Part shown: one piece after another, positions 34,465 to 43,735 of the stretch | Layout of the letters: every line of letters starts with the position of its first letter | How positions within the stretch are numbered: the first letter of the stretch is position 1 | Origin: WRGA01 sp031553395 | GTDB taxonomy: Bacteria > Bacteroidota > Bacteroidia > Bacteroidales > WRGA01 | Direction: 5' to 3' | Assembly (NCBI GenBank): GCA_031553395.1 | Contig: JAVBLR010000003.1 | Location: 1-64,000, forward strand | DNA length: 64,000 nucleotides | Made by a program: the position numbers and the translations under genes | Notes under the pieces: model-generated | What the model was told of the DNA's origin: nothing | Database searches by the model: none | What the model saw: only the letters and a program-made list of their open reading frames with translations

Positions 34465-35805
34465 ATGAAATTTAAAATATTTTCGGTTTTTTTCTCTTTT
34501 TTAATGTTGGTTGGGTTTGTATCATGTCTTGGTGATGATAGTACAACTACAACAACCAATACACATGATGCTCAAATCTACGCTTTTTCAATGTCTTCTG
34601 ATAATATATCCGAATTATCAGAAATTACATTCTCAATCGACCAGCTAAACGGATTGATATATAATTCCGATTCGTTGGCGTATGACACAGATCTTTCGAA
34701 AGTGCTTTGTTCTATAACAGTTAATTCAGCTTCAGCAATTGTAATGAGGCCAGAAGCCACAGGTGATACAATTACTTGGGCTTCATCTGATTCTATTGAT
34801 TTTTCGAAACCGGTAATGATAGATGTTTATTCTTCTGACGGAACAACTAAAAAAACATATACGGCACAACTGAATGTGCATCAGCAAGAAGGCAATCAAA
34901 TAACATGGACTCGTTTAACAAATAGAGCGACAAATAGGGTTATTTATTCACAAAAGACACTTCTTTTGAATGATGTTTATTGTACTTATATTAGTACAAC
35001 CGGAGGCTTTGCAATGTACACTTCTCTTGATGGCAAAGCATGGACGGAGCAAACGCTGGCAGATTTTCCTGCAAACGCTGATTTATCGACAATGGTAGAA
35101 TTTCAGAATGAATTATATCTTGCAACGAAAACATTAGATGTTTACGAATCTTCGGATGGAAGGCGTTGGTCGAAAAAAACAGATGCACCTACAGTAAAGA
35201 CCTTTTTGGGAAATATCCCTGCAACAACTACAGCTTCAGCATTTTTATGTGCAATTTTGAATATTGGAGGTGAATATTATTGGTGGGTATCTGACCTAAA
35301 AGCTAAATCAGATACAGCTACAGTTTCAATACCGGCTAATTTCCCGATTTCCGGTTTTGGCGCTGCCTCAAATTATAATGCAGATGCTCGTTATACAGGA
35401 TTAATTGTTGCCGGAGGAAGAACTGCTCAAGATGACCTGCTTAATACTACGTGGCGAACATCCGATGGATTGCAATGGGTGCAATTGGGTGATGAAAAAG
35501 CAACTAATTTCAATAAAAAGGAAGGAGTTTCTTTGGCATATTACGACGATAAGTATTATTTGATAGGAGGTAGGGATGCTAATGATACATATTATGATGC
35601 CATGTTTGTTTCCGTTACAAATGGTGTTACGTGGATAAAAGCTGATACTTTAAATACAATGACGGATTTGTATTCGCCAAGAGCCAATGCATCTATTATT
35701 GTAAAAGACAATCATTTGATGTTATTTGGAGGAACAAATAGTAATTCTTGGTTTGACGATGTATGGTCAGGATTTTTGAATAAGTTAGGATTCAAAGTGA
35801 AATAA
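34465..35805 (+). CDS. DUF6242-type surface lipoprotein with propeller-like repeats
   Basis: The protein has 446 residues with lipoprotein signal MKFKIFSVFFSFLMLVGFVSC (Cys21). An N-terminal beta-sandwich of about 110 residues (AQIYAFSMSSDNI, PVMIDVYSSDGTTKKTYTA) is followed by repeated blade-like units (WTRLTNRATNRVIY, YTSLDGKAWTEQTL, VYESSDGRRWSKKTD, WRTSDGLQWVQLGD) that look like a Kelch or sialidase-like propeller. This layout is that of the Bacteroidota DUF6242 family of unknown role. It is preceded by a long leader with the conserved element and followed by porG. Confidence 0.75.
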   Translation: MKFKIFSVFFSFLMLVGFVSCLGDDSTTTTTNTHDAQIYAFSMSSDNISELSEITFSIDQLNGLIYNSDSLAYDTDLSKVLCSITVNSASAIVMRPEATGDTITWASSDSIDFSKPVMIDVYSSDGTTKKTYTAQLNVHQQEGNQITWTRLTNRATNRVIYSQKTLLLNDVYCTYISTTGGFAMYTSLDGKAWTEQTLADFPANADLSTMVEFQNELYLATKTLDVYESSDGRRWSKKTDAPTVKTFLGNIPATTTASAFLCAILNIGGEYYWWVSDLKAKSDTATVSIPANFPISGFGAASNYNADARYTGLIVAGGRTAQDDLLNTTWRTSDGLQWVQLGDEKATNFNKKEGVSLAYYDDKYYLIGGRDANDTYYDAMFVSVTNGVTWIKADTLNTMTDLYSPRANASIIVKDNHLMLFGGTNSNSWFDDVWSGFLNKLGFKVK

Positions 35806-35913
35806 AAACTTGAACCAACTTTCTGAATAACTTAATAACAAAAAATCGGAAAGATATAATTTTCCGCAACCGGAAACGTTCTTTTTATATTGACAAATAA
35901 ACAGACAGTAAAA

Positions 35914-36612
35914 ATGGTGTTTACCAAAATAAAAAAGATATTGTTTACGGGATTGTTGATAGTCTTTCCGTTTATTTCGGCATCTTCGCAGTCTTATAGA
36001 TATGAAATAGGAGGAATGCTAGGTACATCGGTTTATTTGGGTGAAGCAAACCATTCGATGTTTGGCAATGTAAGAGAGTCATTTGGAGCTCTTTTTCGCT
36101 ATAATCACAGTTTTCGATATGCAGTGAAGATGAATTTGGCAATAGCTGGAATAGCCGGTGATACACGGGATTATCCGAATGTTTTTCCTGATCATGCCGA
36201 AGTTAATTTTAGCCGGAATTTATTTGATTTGGGAGCGCAAATTGAATTTAATTTCTTTAATTATAGTGATGGTTTCAGGTATTTGGAAACCAAGAATTGG
36301 TCTCCTTATATTTCTGCCGGATTAGGAATGTTGTTTTCACCTTCTCCCGGAGATACCGGAAGTATTTTTGGAATGAGTGTTCCCTTTGGAGTAGGTATAA
36401 AATATAAAATAAAACCACGTTGGAATGTGGGATTTGAATTCTCATTCAGGAAAACATTTAGTGATAATTTGGATGTTGTCAATAAATCGGATTTTTCATT
36501 GGATGATCCTTATGGGATAAATAGTTCAGCATTTAAGAACAAAGATTGGTATAATTTCACATTCTTATTTATTACGTATGATTTTTACGAATGTGGAGGT
36601 TTCTGTAAATAA
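35914..36612 (+). CDS. porG: Type IX secretion outer-membrane barrel PorG
   Basis: The ATG at 35914 is used in place of an upstream TTG. The product has 232 residues, a signal peptide (about 1-25) and a small barrel with RYEIGGMLGTSVYLGEAN and YISAGLGMLFS, the DUF6089 pattern. In Porphyromonas gingivalis the DUF6089 protein PorG is a T9SS component that binds the PorK/PorN ring, and it is encoded directly ahead of uppS, bamA and two skp genes, exactly as here. The conserved order strengthens the call. Confidence 0.85.
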   Translation: MVFTKIKKILFTGLLIVFPFISASSQSYRYEIGGMLGTSVYLGEANHSMFGNVRESFGALFRYNHSFRYAVKMNLAIAGIAGDTRDYPNVFPDHAEVNFSRNLFDLGAQIEFNFFNYSDGFRYLETKNWSPYISAGLGMLFSPSPGDTGSIFGMSVPFGVGIKYKIKPRWNVGFEFSFRKTFSDNLDVVNKSDFSLDDPYGINSSAFKNKDWYNFTFLFITYDFYECGGFCK

Positions 36613-36701
36613 TATAATATAATATAGTAGTTGTAAGGAAGTAAGAAGTAGCCATTATATGGGCTCTTGAATGACTGCCTCTACTACTTTTAGTAAAAAT
36701 T

Positions 36702-37439
36702 ATGTCGTATAAAGAAAAATTAGATGCAACCCGTATTCCAAAGCATGTTGCTGTGATAATGGATGGCAATGGACGCTGGGCTAAAAAAAGAGGCTTAGAT
36801 AGGAGTGCCGGACATCAGAAGGGTGTTGAGGCTGTACGTACCATAACCGAAGCAGCATCGGAAATAGGTATTTCTTATTTAACACTTTATACTTTTTCTA
36901 CCGAAAATTGGAATCGACCTCAGCAGGAAATTGAAGCATTGATGGATTTGTTAGTTTGGGCAATTGAAAAAGAAACACCGGATTTGATGAAAAACAATGT
37001 ACGTTTGCTTACAATTGGAGACAAATACATGCTGCCCGAAAATCCGCGATTGCGTTTGGAAAAATGCATCGAACAAACAGCTTGTAATACAGGGGTTTCT
37101 CTTGTGCTTGCATTAAGTTATTCATCTAAAAGTGAAATAATTGATGCTGTAAAGCAGATTGCAACAGAAGTAAAAGGTAATTCATTAAATATAAATGATA
37201 TAAATGCTGATATAATATCAAATCACTTGACAACCAAAGGTATTCCGGATCCTGATTTATTAATCCGGACAGGCGGAGAGTTCCGCATTAGCAACTTCTT
37301 AATGTGGCAATTATCGTATTCCGAATTATATTTCACAGAAACCTATTGGCCTGATTTTGAAAAAGAAGATTTATTTAAAGCAATAGTCGATTTTCAAGCG
37401 AGGGAACGTCGTTTTGGAAAAACAAGTGAACAACTCTAA
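36702..37439 (+). CDS. uppS: Undecaprenyl diphosphate synthase (isoprenyl transferase)
   Basis: The protein has 245 residues, normal for the family. It adds isopentenyl units in cis to make undecaprenyl diphosphate, the lipid carrier for peptidoglycan and the surface polysaccharide made by genes at 48.6-62.6 kb. Signatures: HVAVIMDGNGRWAKKRG (catalytic Asp, phosphate-binding Arg), TLYTFSTENWNRP, and RTGGEFRISNFLMWQLSYSE with the Mg/PPi site near the end. It lies between porG and bamA. Confidence 0.95.
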   Translation: MSYKEKLDATRIPKHVAVIMDGNGRWAKKRGLDRSAGHQKGVEAVRTITEAASEIGISYLTLYTFSTENWNRPQQEIEALMDLLVWAIEKETPDLMKNNVRLLTIGDKYMLPENPRLRLEKCIEQTACNTGVSLVLALSYSSKSEIIDAVKQIATEVKGNSLNINDINADIISNHLTTKGIPDPDLLIRTGGEFRISNFLMWQLSYSELYFTETYWPDFEKEDLFKAIVDFQARERRFGKTSEQL

Positions 37440-37477
37440 GAAAGAAACGATTGATTATAAGACGATTCAATTAAATT

Positions 37478-40051
37478 ATGCATAAAAAAATAGCACTTGC
37501 TCTTATAGGTATACTACTTTCAACAATATTTTCATTTTCGCAAGATTTAAAAAATGATTCTATTGCATCGGATAACCTTCCGGTGATTTCTTATTCCGCT
37601 ACTCCAAAAACCTACACCATTGCAGATATAAAAGTTTCAGGCGCAGATAACTACGACGACTTTATTGTTATCGGACTCTCAGGACTTTCTATTGGAGATG
37701 AAGTTACAATTCCTGGTGGAGACGAAATCTCGACAGCCATTAAACGTTTTTGGAGACATGGACTTTTTTCAGATGTGAAAATATCGGCCACTAAAATCGA
37801 GGATGATAAAATCTGGCTTTTGATAGACCTGAAACAACGTCCACGTATTTCCCAAATAAATTATTCCGGGATGAAAAAATCAGAACGGGAAGATTTGGAA
37901 GCTCGATTGGGATTGGTTGTTGGTAATCAAATTACGCCTAATCTTGTCAATCGTGCCAAAACATACATTAAAAGATATTTTGATGAGAAAGGCTTCAGGG
38001 ATGCTGATGTTACAATCTTGCAAAAGCCTGATAGCAAGGAAGAAAATAAAGATATTGTTGATATAATTGTAGATAAGAAGGAGAAAATAAAAGTACATAA
38101 GATATATATTGCCGGTAACGAGGTTGTTTCAGATAAAAAACTGAAACGAACAATGAAGAAAACAAACGAAAAAGGAGATATCATGAATCTTTTTCGTAGC
38201 AAGAAATTTGTTGTTGATGAATTTAAAAAAGATGAGGATTTAATAATCAAGAGATACAACGAGTTAGGTTACCGGGACGCGCAAATTATTTCAGATAGTA
38301 TTGTTAAATATGACGATAAATCGGTGGATGTTTATATGTCTGTGGAAGAAGGTGAGTTGTATCATATTCGCAGTATACAATGGGTTGGAAACACACTTTA
38401 TCCTTCAATGTATTTGAATGATGCATTATCCATGAAAGCAGGGGATGTATACAATCAGAAAAAAATAGATGAACGTTTGTTGGCAGAGGGAGACGAAAGT
38501 TCAGTTGCTAATACATATATGAATAATGGGTATTTATTTATCAGAATAGATCCGATAGAAGTAAATGTTGCAAATGATTCGGTAGACTTGGAAATTCGTA
38601 TCTCCGAAGGAAGACAGGCTTCTATCAATAAAGTTGAAATTCAGGGAAATGATCGGTTGTATGAACATGTTGTTCGCCGGGAACTCCGCACAAAACCAGG
38701 ATCATTATTTGCCAAAGATGATGTGATGCGTTCTCTACGTGAAATTGCTCAAACAGGGCATTTTAACCCCGAAAGTATGGTGCCAGATATACATCCCAAC
38801 TATGAAGATGGGAATGTTGATATAACCTATAAACTCGAATCCAAAGCTAATGACCAGGTTGAATTTTCAATGGGGTGGGGGCAAACCGGTTTAGTTGGAA
38901 AATTAGGATTACGATTCACAAACTTTTCAATAAAGAATTTATTTTATCCGAGCAATTCCAAAGGATTTATGCCACAAGGAGACGGACAGTCATTGAGCCT
39001 GAGTGGACAAACCAATGGTCGTTATTATCAATCGTATAGTGTATCTTTTATGGATCCTTGGTTTGGAGGAAAACGTCCGAATACATTCTCTGTAGGCGCT
39101 TACTATTCGCGTCAAACAAGTATTAGCAGTAGTTATGCCAATAATTATTACAATTCGTTGTATAGTAATTATTATGATGATACCTCAATGTATGCTTATG
39201 CCGACCCGAATACGTCGTTTCAGGTAATTGGAGCTTCTGTTGGTTTAGGAAAAAGATTAACTTGGCCGGATGACTATTTTACCATATATGGTGAGGTTTC
39301 GTTCCAACAGTACAGGATGAAGAATTGGGATTATTTTATTGTTCAAAATGGGAATTGTAATAACCTTAGTTTCCGTGTAAATGTGACACGAAATTCCACA
39401 GACAATCCAATTTATCCCCGAAGTGGTTCTATTTTCTCTTTATCTCTTAATATAACTCCTCCGTTTTCTTTGTGGGATGGAAAAGATTATGCAGCTCTGA
39501 AGGATAATTATACCGAAGAAAAATATAAATGGATTGAATATCATAAATGGAAGTTCAACTCCAAAACCTTCACTCCTTTAATAAATAATAAACTAGTTTT
39601 GATGACCCGGGCCGATTTTGGATTGTTAGGGTATTTCAATAAAGACAAAAAATCTCCATTTGAAACGTTTACAGTAGGAGGTTCGGGTATGTCGGGTTAT
39701 AGCAGTATGTATGCTACCGAAACTGTAGCCTTGCGTGGATATGAAGATAGTTCTTTGGGTAGTCAAACATCGGCATACACTCGTATGGTACTCGAACTTC
39801 GTTATCCATTTATGTTACAACCAACTTCTACCATTTATGCGTTGGCATTTGTAGAAGGAGGAAATGCTTGGTTTGATGTGCGTAAGTTCAATCCGATGGA
39901 AATGAAACGATCAGCAGGGCTTGGAATACGTATTATGCTACCTATGATTGGATTGATGGGGCTTGACTGGGCGTATGGATTTGATAAAATCGGAAATTCA
40001 AGAGATTATAGCGGAAGCCAATTGCATTTTATAATCGGACAGGAATTCTAA
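37478..40051 (+). CDS. bamA: Outer-membrane protein assembly factor BamA
   Basis: The protein has 857 residues. A signal peptide is followed by five POTRA domains (about 45-470; for example YTIADIKVSGADNYDD, VHKIYIAGNEVVSDKKL, INKVEIQGNDRLYEHVV) and a C-terminal Omp85 barrel (about 480-857) with the family landmark FTVGGSGMSGY / LRGYEDSSLG and a terminal phenylalanine. BamA inserts outer-membrane barrels, including the T9SS pore and PorG encoded next door. It follows uppS and precedes two Skp chaperones, a conserved envelope-biogenesis cluster. Confidence 0.95.
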   Translation: MHKKIALALIGILLSTIFSFSQDLKNDSIASDNLPVISYSATPKTYTIADIKVSGADNYDDFIVIGLSGLSIGDEVTIPGGDEISTAIKRFWRHGLFSDVKISATKIEDDKIWLLIDLKQRPRISQINYSGMKKSEREDLEARLGLVVGNQITPNLVNRAKTYIKRYFDEKGFRDADVTILQKPDSKEENKDIVDIIVDKKEKIKVHKIYIAGNEVVSDKKLKRTMKKTNEKGDIMNLFRSKKFVVDEFKKDEDLIIKRYNELGYRDAQIISDSIVKYDDKSVDVYMSVEEGELYHIRSIQWVGNTLYPSMYLNDALSMKAGDVYNQKKIDERLLAEGDESSVANTYMNNGYLFIRIDPIEVNVANDSVDLEIRISEGRQASINKVEIQGNDRLYEHVVRRELRTKPGSLFAKDDVMRSLREIAQTGHFNPESMVPDIHPNYEDGNVDITYKLESKANDQVEFSMGWGQTGLVGKLGLRFTNFSIKNLFYPSNSKGFMPQGDGQSLSLSGQTNGRYYQSYSVSFMDPWFGGKRPNTFSVGAYYSRQTSISSSYANNYYNSLYSNYYDDTSMYAYADPNTSFQVIGASVGLGKRLTWPDDYFTIYGEVSFQQYRMKNWDYFIVQNGNCNNLSFRVNVTRNSTDNPIYPRSGSIFSLSLNITPPFSLWDGKDYAALKDNYTEEKYKWIEYHKWKFNSKTFTPLINNKLVLMTRADFGLLGYFNKDKKSPFETFTVGGSGMSGYSSMYATETVALRGYEDSSLGSQTSAYTRMVLELRYPFMLQPTSTIYALAFVEGGNAWFDVRKFNPMEMKRSAGLGIRIMLPMIGLMGLDWAYGFDKIGNSRDYSGSQLHFIIGQEF

Positions 40052-40161
40052 TCCATTAAGCTAAAATAAAAATAGAAAACGAAAAAATTGAAAATAACTT
40101 AAACTTTTGATTTTAAGACAAGTCGAAAAGATAGTGTTTAACTCAATTTAAAAATTTGGAT

Positions 40162-40677
40162 ATGAAAAAATTTATTTTATCAATTATAGCTATAACCGCT
40201 TTTTCGATTTCGGGGATGGCCCAAAAATTTGCACTGGTGGATATGGAATATATATTGAAAAATATTCCTGCGTATGAAATGGCCAATGAACAATTGAATC
40301 AAGTATCGAAAAAATGGCAGGTTGAAGTAGAAAAACAATTTCAGGATGCTCAAAATATGTATAAGAATTATCAATCGGAATTGGTATTCTTATCCGAAGA
40401 CATGAAGAAAAAACGGGAAGAGGAAATTGTTGCAAAAGAAAAAAGTGCCAATGAACTGAAACGCAAATATTTTGGACAGGATGGCGAATTATTCAAAAAA
40501 AGAGAAAGTTTGATGCGCCCGATTCAAGAAGAGGTTTATAATGCTGTAAAACAAGTTTCGGAAGAAAAAGGATACCAAATGATAATGGATAGAGCCTCTT
40601 CTTCAAATATAATTTTTGCTTCTCCAAGAATAGATATTAGTAATGAAGTCCTTACAAAGCTAGGATATTCGAAATAA
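40162..40677 (+). CDS. skp: Periplasmic chaperone Skp/OmpH, copy 1
   Basis: The ATG at 40162 gives a clear signal peptide (MKKFILSIIAITAFSISGMAQ); the product has 171 residues. The OmpH pattern FALVDMEYILKNIPAYEMANEQL starts the mature chain, followed by two long charged helices (about 40-125) that form the chaperone's tentacles. Skp binds unfolded barrels in the periplasm and hands them to BamA, whose gene is immediately upstream. The tandem with a second copy is usual in Bacteroidota. Confidence 0.9.
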   Translation: MKKFILSIIAITAFSISGMAQKFALVDMEYILKNIPAYEMANEQLNQVSKKWQVEVEKQFQDAQNMYKNYQSELVFLSEDMKKKREEEIVAKEKSANELKRKYFGQDGELFKKRESLMRPIQEEVYNAVKQVSEEKGYQMIMDRASSSNIIFASPRIDISNEVLTKLGYSK

Positions 40678-40738
40678 TTTCCTACTTTTGCGAAAATTTT
40701 TATCATTAAAAAATACAAATCATTTTAATTTTCATGCT

Positions 40739-41245
40739 ATGTTAAAAAAAGTTTTTATAGTTGTAGCTGTAGCGCTTGTATACTCATTTAATTCTTTTGC
40801 TCAAGAAAAATTCGGTTATTTAAATACAGCGGAAATATTGCAAGTAATGCCAGAAAGAATTGATGCTCAAAAGAAAATCGATGCAGAAACAACGAAACTC
40901 GAAAATGAATTAAATAAAATGCGAGATGAGTTGAATAAAAAGTTTACTTCATTTCAGGCCGAACAAGATACATTGTCGGAAACCATAAAAGCAATGCGGA
41001 TGAAAGAAATAAACGAGTTGGATCAACGTACTCAAAATTATTACGAAGTAGCCCGTCAGGATATGCAAAAGTTGCAAGTTTCATTGATGCAACCAATTGA
41101 AGAAAAAATTAAAAAAGCTATAAAAGCTGTTGGAGATGAGAATAGCTATGTCTCAATTATTGATGTAAATGCAGCATTGTATTTGTCACCAACAAAAATG
41201 ACAGATGTATCATCTTTGGTTAAAACAAAATTAGGCATTAAATAA
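40739..41245 (+). CDS. skp: Periplasmic chaperone Skp/OmpH, copy 2
   Basis: The ATG at 40739 is chosen because it begins the signal peptide (MLKKVFIVVAVALVYSFNSFAQ); an earlier in-frame start adds a non-hydrophobic tail. The product has 168 residues with KFGYLNTAEILQVMPERIDAQ and a long coiled helical arm (about 45-115). It diverges from copy 1 but keeps the same fold and likely works with it. A hairpin terminator follows at 41266-41301. Confidence 0.9.
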   Translation: MLKKVFIVVAVALVYSFNSFAQEKFGYLNTAEILQVMPERIDAQKKIDAETTKLENELNKMRDELNKKFTSFQAEQDTLSETIKAMRMKEINELDQRTQNYYEVARQDMQKLQVSLMQPIEEKIKKAIKAVGDENSYVSIIDVNAALYLSPTKMTDVSSLVKTKLGIK

Positions 41246-41265
41246 GATTTATTTATATAAGAAAT

Positions 41266-41301
41266 TAAAAAGGGATGAATATCGAAGATTCATCCTTTTT
41301 T
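41266..41301 (+). terminator. Rho-independent terminator after skp copy 2
   Basis: GGATGAAT (41273-41280) pairs with ATTCATCC (41288-41295), flanked by an A-run on the left and six T's on the right (41296-41301). It ends the porG-skp cluster. Confidence 0.8.
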
Positions 41302-41302
41302 G

Positions 41303-41310
41303 TATTTTTG
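41303..41310 (+). promoter_or_regulatory. -7 box directly before murI
   Basis: TATTTTTG matches TAnnTTTG and ends only 7 bases before the murI ATG (41318), implying a message with almost no leader if used. It overlaps the tail of the terminator region. Confidence 0.45.
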
Positions 41311-41317
41311 TATCTGT

Positions 41318-42154
41318 ATGCAACTAACAAACTCTCTTGGTCCGATAGGTATTTTTGATTCCGGTTATGGCGGATTAACTATTTATGGTAAGATAAAGGA
41401 AATTTTACCTCAATATGATTATATTTACTTGGGTGATAATGCCAGAACACCGTATGGTTCCCGTTCTTTTGATGTTGTATATGAATTTACGCGACAAGCT
41501 GTTTTGAATTTATTTGAACAAGGATGTCATTTGGTTATTTTGGCCTGTAATACAGCTTCGGCAAAAGCGCTTCGGACGATTCAGCAAAAAGATTTGCCAC
41601 TATGGGATAAGAATAGGAGAGTATTGGGGATTATTCGTCCAACTGCAGAAACCGTGAATTCATTAACTAAAACGAAACATATTGGTGTTTTAGGAACTGT
41701 TGGAACCATTAATTCCAATTCCTACCCGATTGAAATAAATAAATTATTTTCGGATATCAAGGTTTCTGGAATGGCTTGTCCTATGTGGGTTCCTCTTATT
41801 GAAAATAATGAGTATGATAAGGAAGGCGCCGATTACTTTGTAAAAAAATACTTAGATGCAATATTGAGCAAAGACCCGGATATTGATTTGTTGATTTTGG
41901 GATGTACTCATTATCCGTTATTAATAAAAAAGATAAAACAGTATCTTCCGGATAACGTAACACTTCTTTCTCAAGGTGAATATGTAGCCGGTAGTTTAGC
42001 TGATTATCTGAATCGACATCCGGAAATAGAAGAAAAATGTATAAAAAATTCAGAGACAATTTTTTGTACAACAGAGTCTCCTGAAAAATTTGCAGAGATG
42101 TCGTCTGTTTTTTTACAAAAGCAGGTAAAAGCAGAACGAATTAATATTGGATAG
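41318..42154 (+). CDS. murI: Glutamate racemase
   Basis: The ATG at 41318 is preferred (MQLTNSLGPIGIFDSGYGG); the product has 278 residues. MurI interconverts L- and D-glutamate to supply D-Glu for peptidoglycan. The two catalytic cysteines are visible in LACNTASAKALR and LLILGCTHYPLL, the first Asp/Ser site in GIFDSGYGGLT and the YGSR loop in ARTPYGSRS. It has its own promoter after the skp terminator. Confidence 0.95.
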   Translation: MQLTNSLGPIGIFDSGYGGLTIYGKIKEILPQYDYIYLGDNARTPYGSRSFDVVYEFTRQAVLNLFEQGCHLVILACNTASAKALRTIQQKDLPLWDKNRRVLGIIRPTAETVNSLTKTKHIGVLGTVGTINSNSYPIEINKLFSDIKVSGMACPMWVPLIENNEYDKEGADYFVKKYLDAILSKDPDIDLLILGCTHYPLLIKKIKQYLPDNVTLLSQGEYVAGSLADYLNRHPEIEEKCIKNSETIFCTTESPEKFAEMSSVFLQKQVKAERINIG

Positions 42155-42186
42155 AAAAGCTTTCTTGTTTATAAAAAGAATTCTCT

Positions 42187-43089
42187 ATGCAGTCGAATAA
42201 AGATATTATTAATCTGAATGTTAAAAAAAATCTTTTTACCAAGAATCAGGATATAAAAGATTACATCATCATTACGTTTGGGTTGGCTTTATATGCACTG
42301 GGTTGGACAGCTTTTTTACTACCTCATCAAATAACCAGTGGCGGTGTTAGTGGTATTGGAGCATTGGTTTATTATTCTTCAGTCATTCCAATGTGGGTTA
42401 CTTTCTTAGCAATTAATGTTGTACTTCTTATAGCAGCAATTAAAGTAATGGGATTTAGGTTCAGTATCAGAACCATATATGGCGTAATTGTTTTAACATT
42501 GTTTTTATCCATTTTTCAACATCTAATAACAAAACCATTTGTTACGGAAGAAGCATTTATGGCATGTGTTATTGGAGGAATTTTGTGTGGAGCAGGTACC
42601 GGAATCGTTTTTACTGCAAATGGAAGTTCAGGTGGCACGGATATTGTTGCAGCTATTATAAATAAATATAGGAATATTACGCTTGGAAGAGTTCTGCTGT
42701 ATTGTGATGTATTGATAATAAGTTCTTCTTATTTGGTTTTTCACAGTATTGAGAAAATAGTATATGGCTTGGTCGTGATGACAGTAAGCTCTTATACTGT
42801 TGATTTGGTTGTAAATGGAGTGCGTCAATCGGTCCAGTTTTTTATATTTTCTACTAAATATGAGGAAATTGCCGACAATATAAATAAATATGTAAATAGG
42901 GGAGTTACTACTGTCGATGGAGTTGGTTGGTACTCGAAGCAACCGGTTAAAATAGTGATGGTAATGGCAAAGAAAAGTGAATCTGTTCGAATTTTTCATT
43001 TAGTAAAACAGATAGACCCGGATGCATTCATTTCTCAGAGTTCGGTTATTGGAGTATATGGAAAAGGATTTGATAAAATTAAACCCTGA
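42187..43089 (+). CDS. YitT-family membrane protein
   Basis: The protein has 300 residues: five to six transmembrane segments (about 30-225; first YIIITFGLALYALGWTAFLL) with the family motif LLPHQITSGGVSGIGAL and GSSGGTDIVAAIINKY, then a soluble C-terminal DUF2179 domain (about 225-295; GVTTVDGVGWYSKQPVKIVM). YitT proteins are presumed transporters of unknown substrate. It lies between murI and rdgB on the same strand, 32 and 64 bases from them. Confidence 0.85.
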   Translation: MQSNKDIINLNVKKNLFTKNQDIKDYIIITFGLALYALGWTAFLLPHQITSGGVSGIGALVYYSSVIPMWVTFLAINVVLLIAAIKVMGFRFSIRTIYGVIVLTLFLSIFQHLITKPFVTEEAFMACVIGGILCGAGTGIVFTANGSSGGTDIVAAIINKYRNITLGRVLLYCDVLIISSSYLVFHSIEKIVYGLVVMTVSSYTVDLVVNGVRQSVQFFIFSTKYEEIADNINKYVNRGVTTVDGVGWYSKQPVKIVMVMAKKSESVRIFHLVKQIDPDAFISQSSVIGVYGKGFDKIKP

Positions 43090-43153
43090 TTTTGTGTGGT
43101 TTACTACTTTGTTATCATAAAAATAATTAATTTTTTCAGTATTATATTTATAT

Positions 43154-43735
43154 ATGAGTAGATTTGTATTTGCTACAAATAACGAGCATAAGTTAAAGGA
43201 AATAATTCAGTTGTTAAACAACAATTTTGAAGTTTTAACGTTATCCCAAATAGGGTGTTTTGATGATATTCCAGAAACTGGAAATACATTAGAAGAAAAT
43301 GCGTTGCAAAAGGCATGTTATGTATATCAAAAATACGGTTGCAACTGTTTTGCCGATGATACAGGCTTGGAAATTGAAGCATTGAATAATGCACCTGGAA
43401 TTTATTCAGCCCGCTATGCCGGAGAAGAAAAGGATCCGCAAGCAAATATGAATAAAGTATTAAATGAGCTTGAAGGAATTGAAAATAGAAATGCTCAGTT
43501 TAGAACAGTAGTTGCATTAATTGTTGATGGGAAAGAATTTCTTTTTGAAGGAATAATAAGAGGGGAAATAATAAAAGAAAAAAAGGGTATTGACGGTTTT
43601 GGATATGATCCTGTTTTTAAACCTGAAGGATATAATCAGACATTTGCTGAAATGGATTTAACTCTTAAAAATAAAATAAGCCATAGAGCTCAAGCTATTA
43701 ATAAATTGACAAAGTTTTTAAAAGAATCAGAATAA
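43154..43735 (+). CDS. rdgB: dITP/XTP pyrophosphatase (non-canonical purine NTPase)
   Basis: The protein has 193 residues, the usual length. It hydrolyses ITP, dITP and XTP to monophosphates, keeping deaminated purines out of DNA and RNA. Signatures: FATNNEHKLKEI at the N-terminus, FADDTGLEIEALNNAPGIYSAR (metal and base site), DGFGYDPVFKP and ISHRAQA near the end. Its stop overlaps the porZ start by one base (TAATG). Confidence 0.95.
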   Translation: MSRFVFATNNEHKLKEIIQLLNNNFEVLTLSQIGCFDDIPETGNTLEENALQKACYVYQKYGCNCFADDTGLEIEALNNAPGIYSARYAGEEKDPQANMNKVLNELEGIENRNAQFRTVVALIVDGKEFLFEGIIRGEIIKEKKGIDGFGYDPVFKPEGYNQTFAEMDLTLKNKISHRAQAINKLTKFLKESE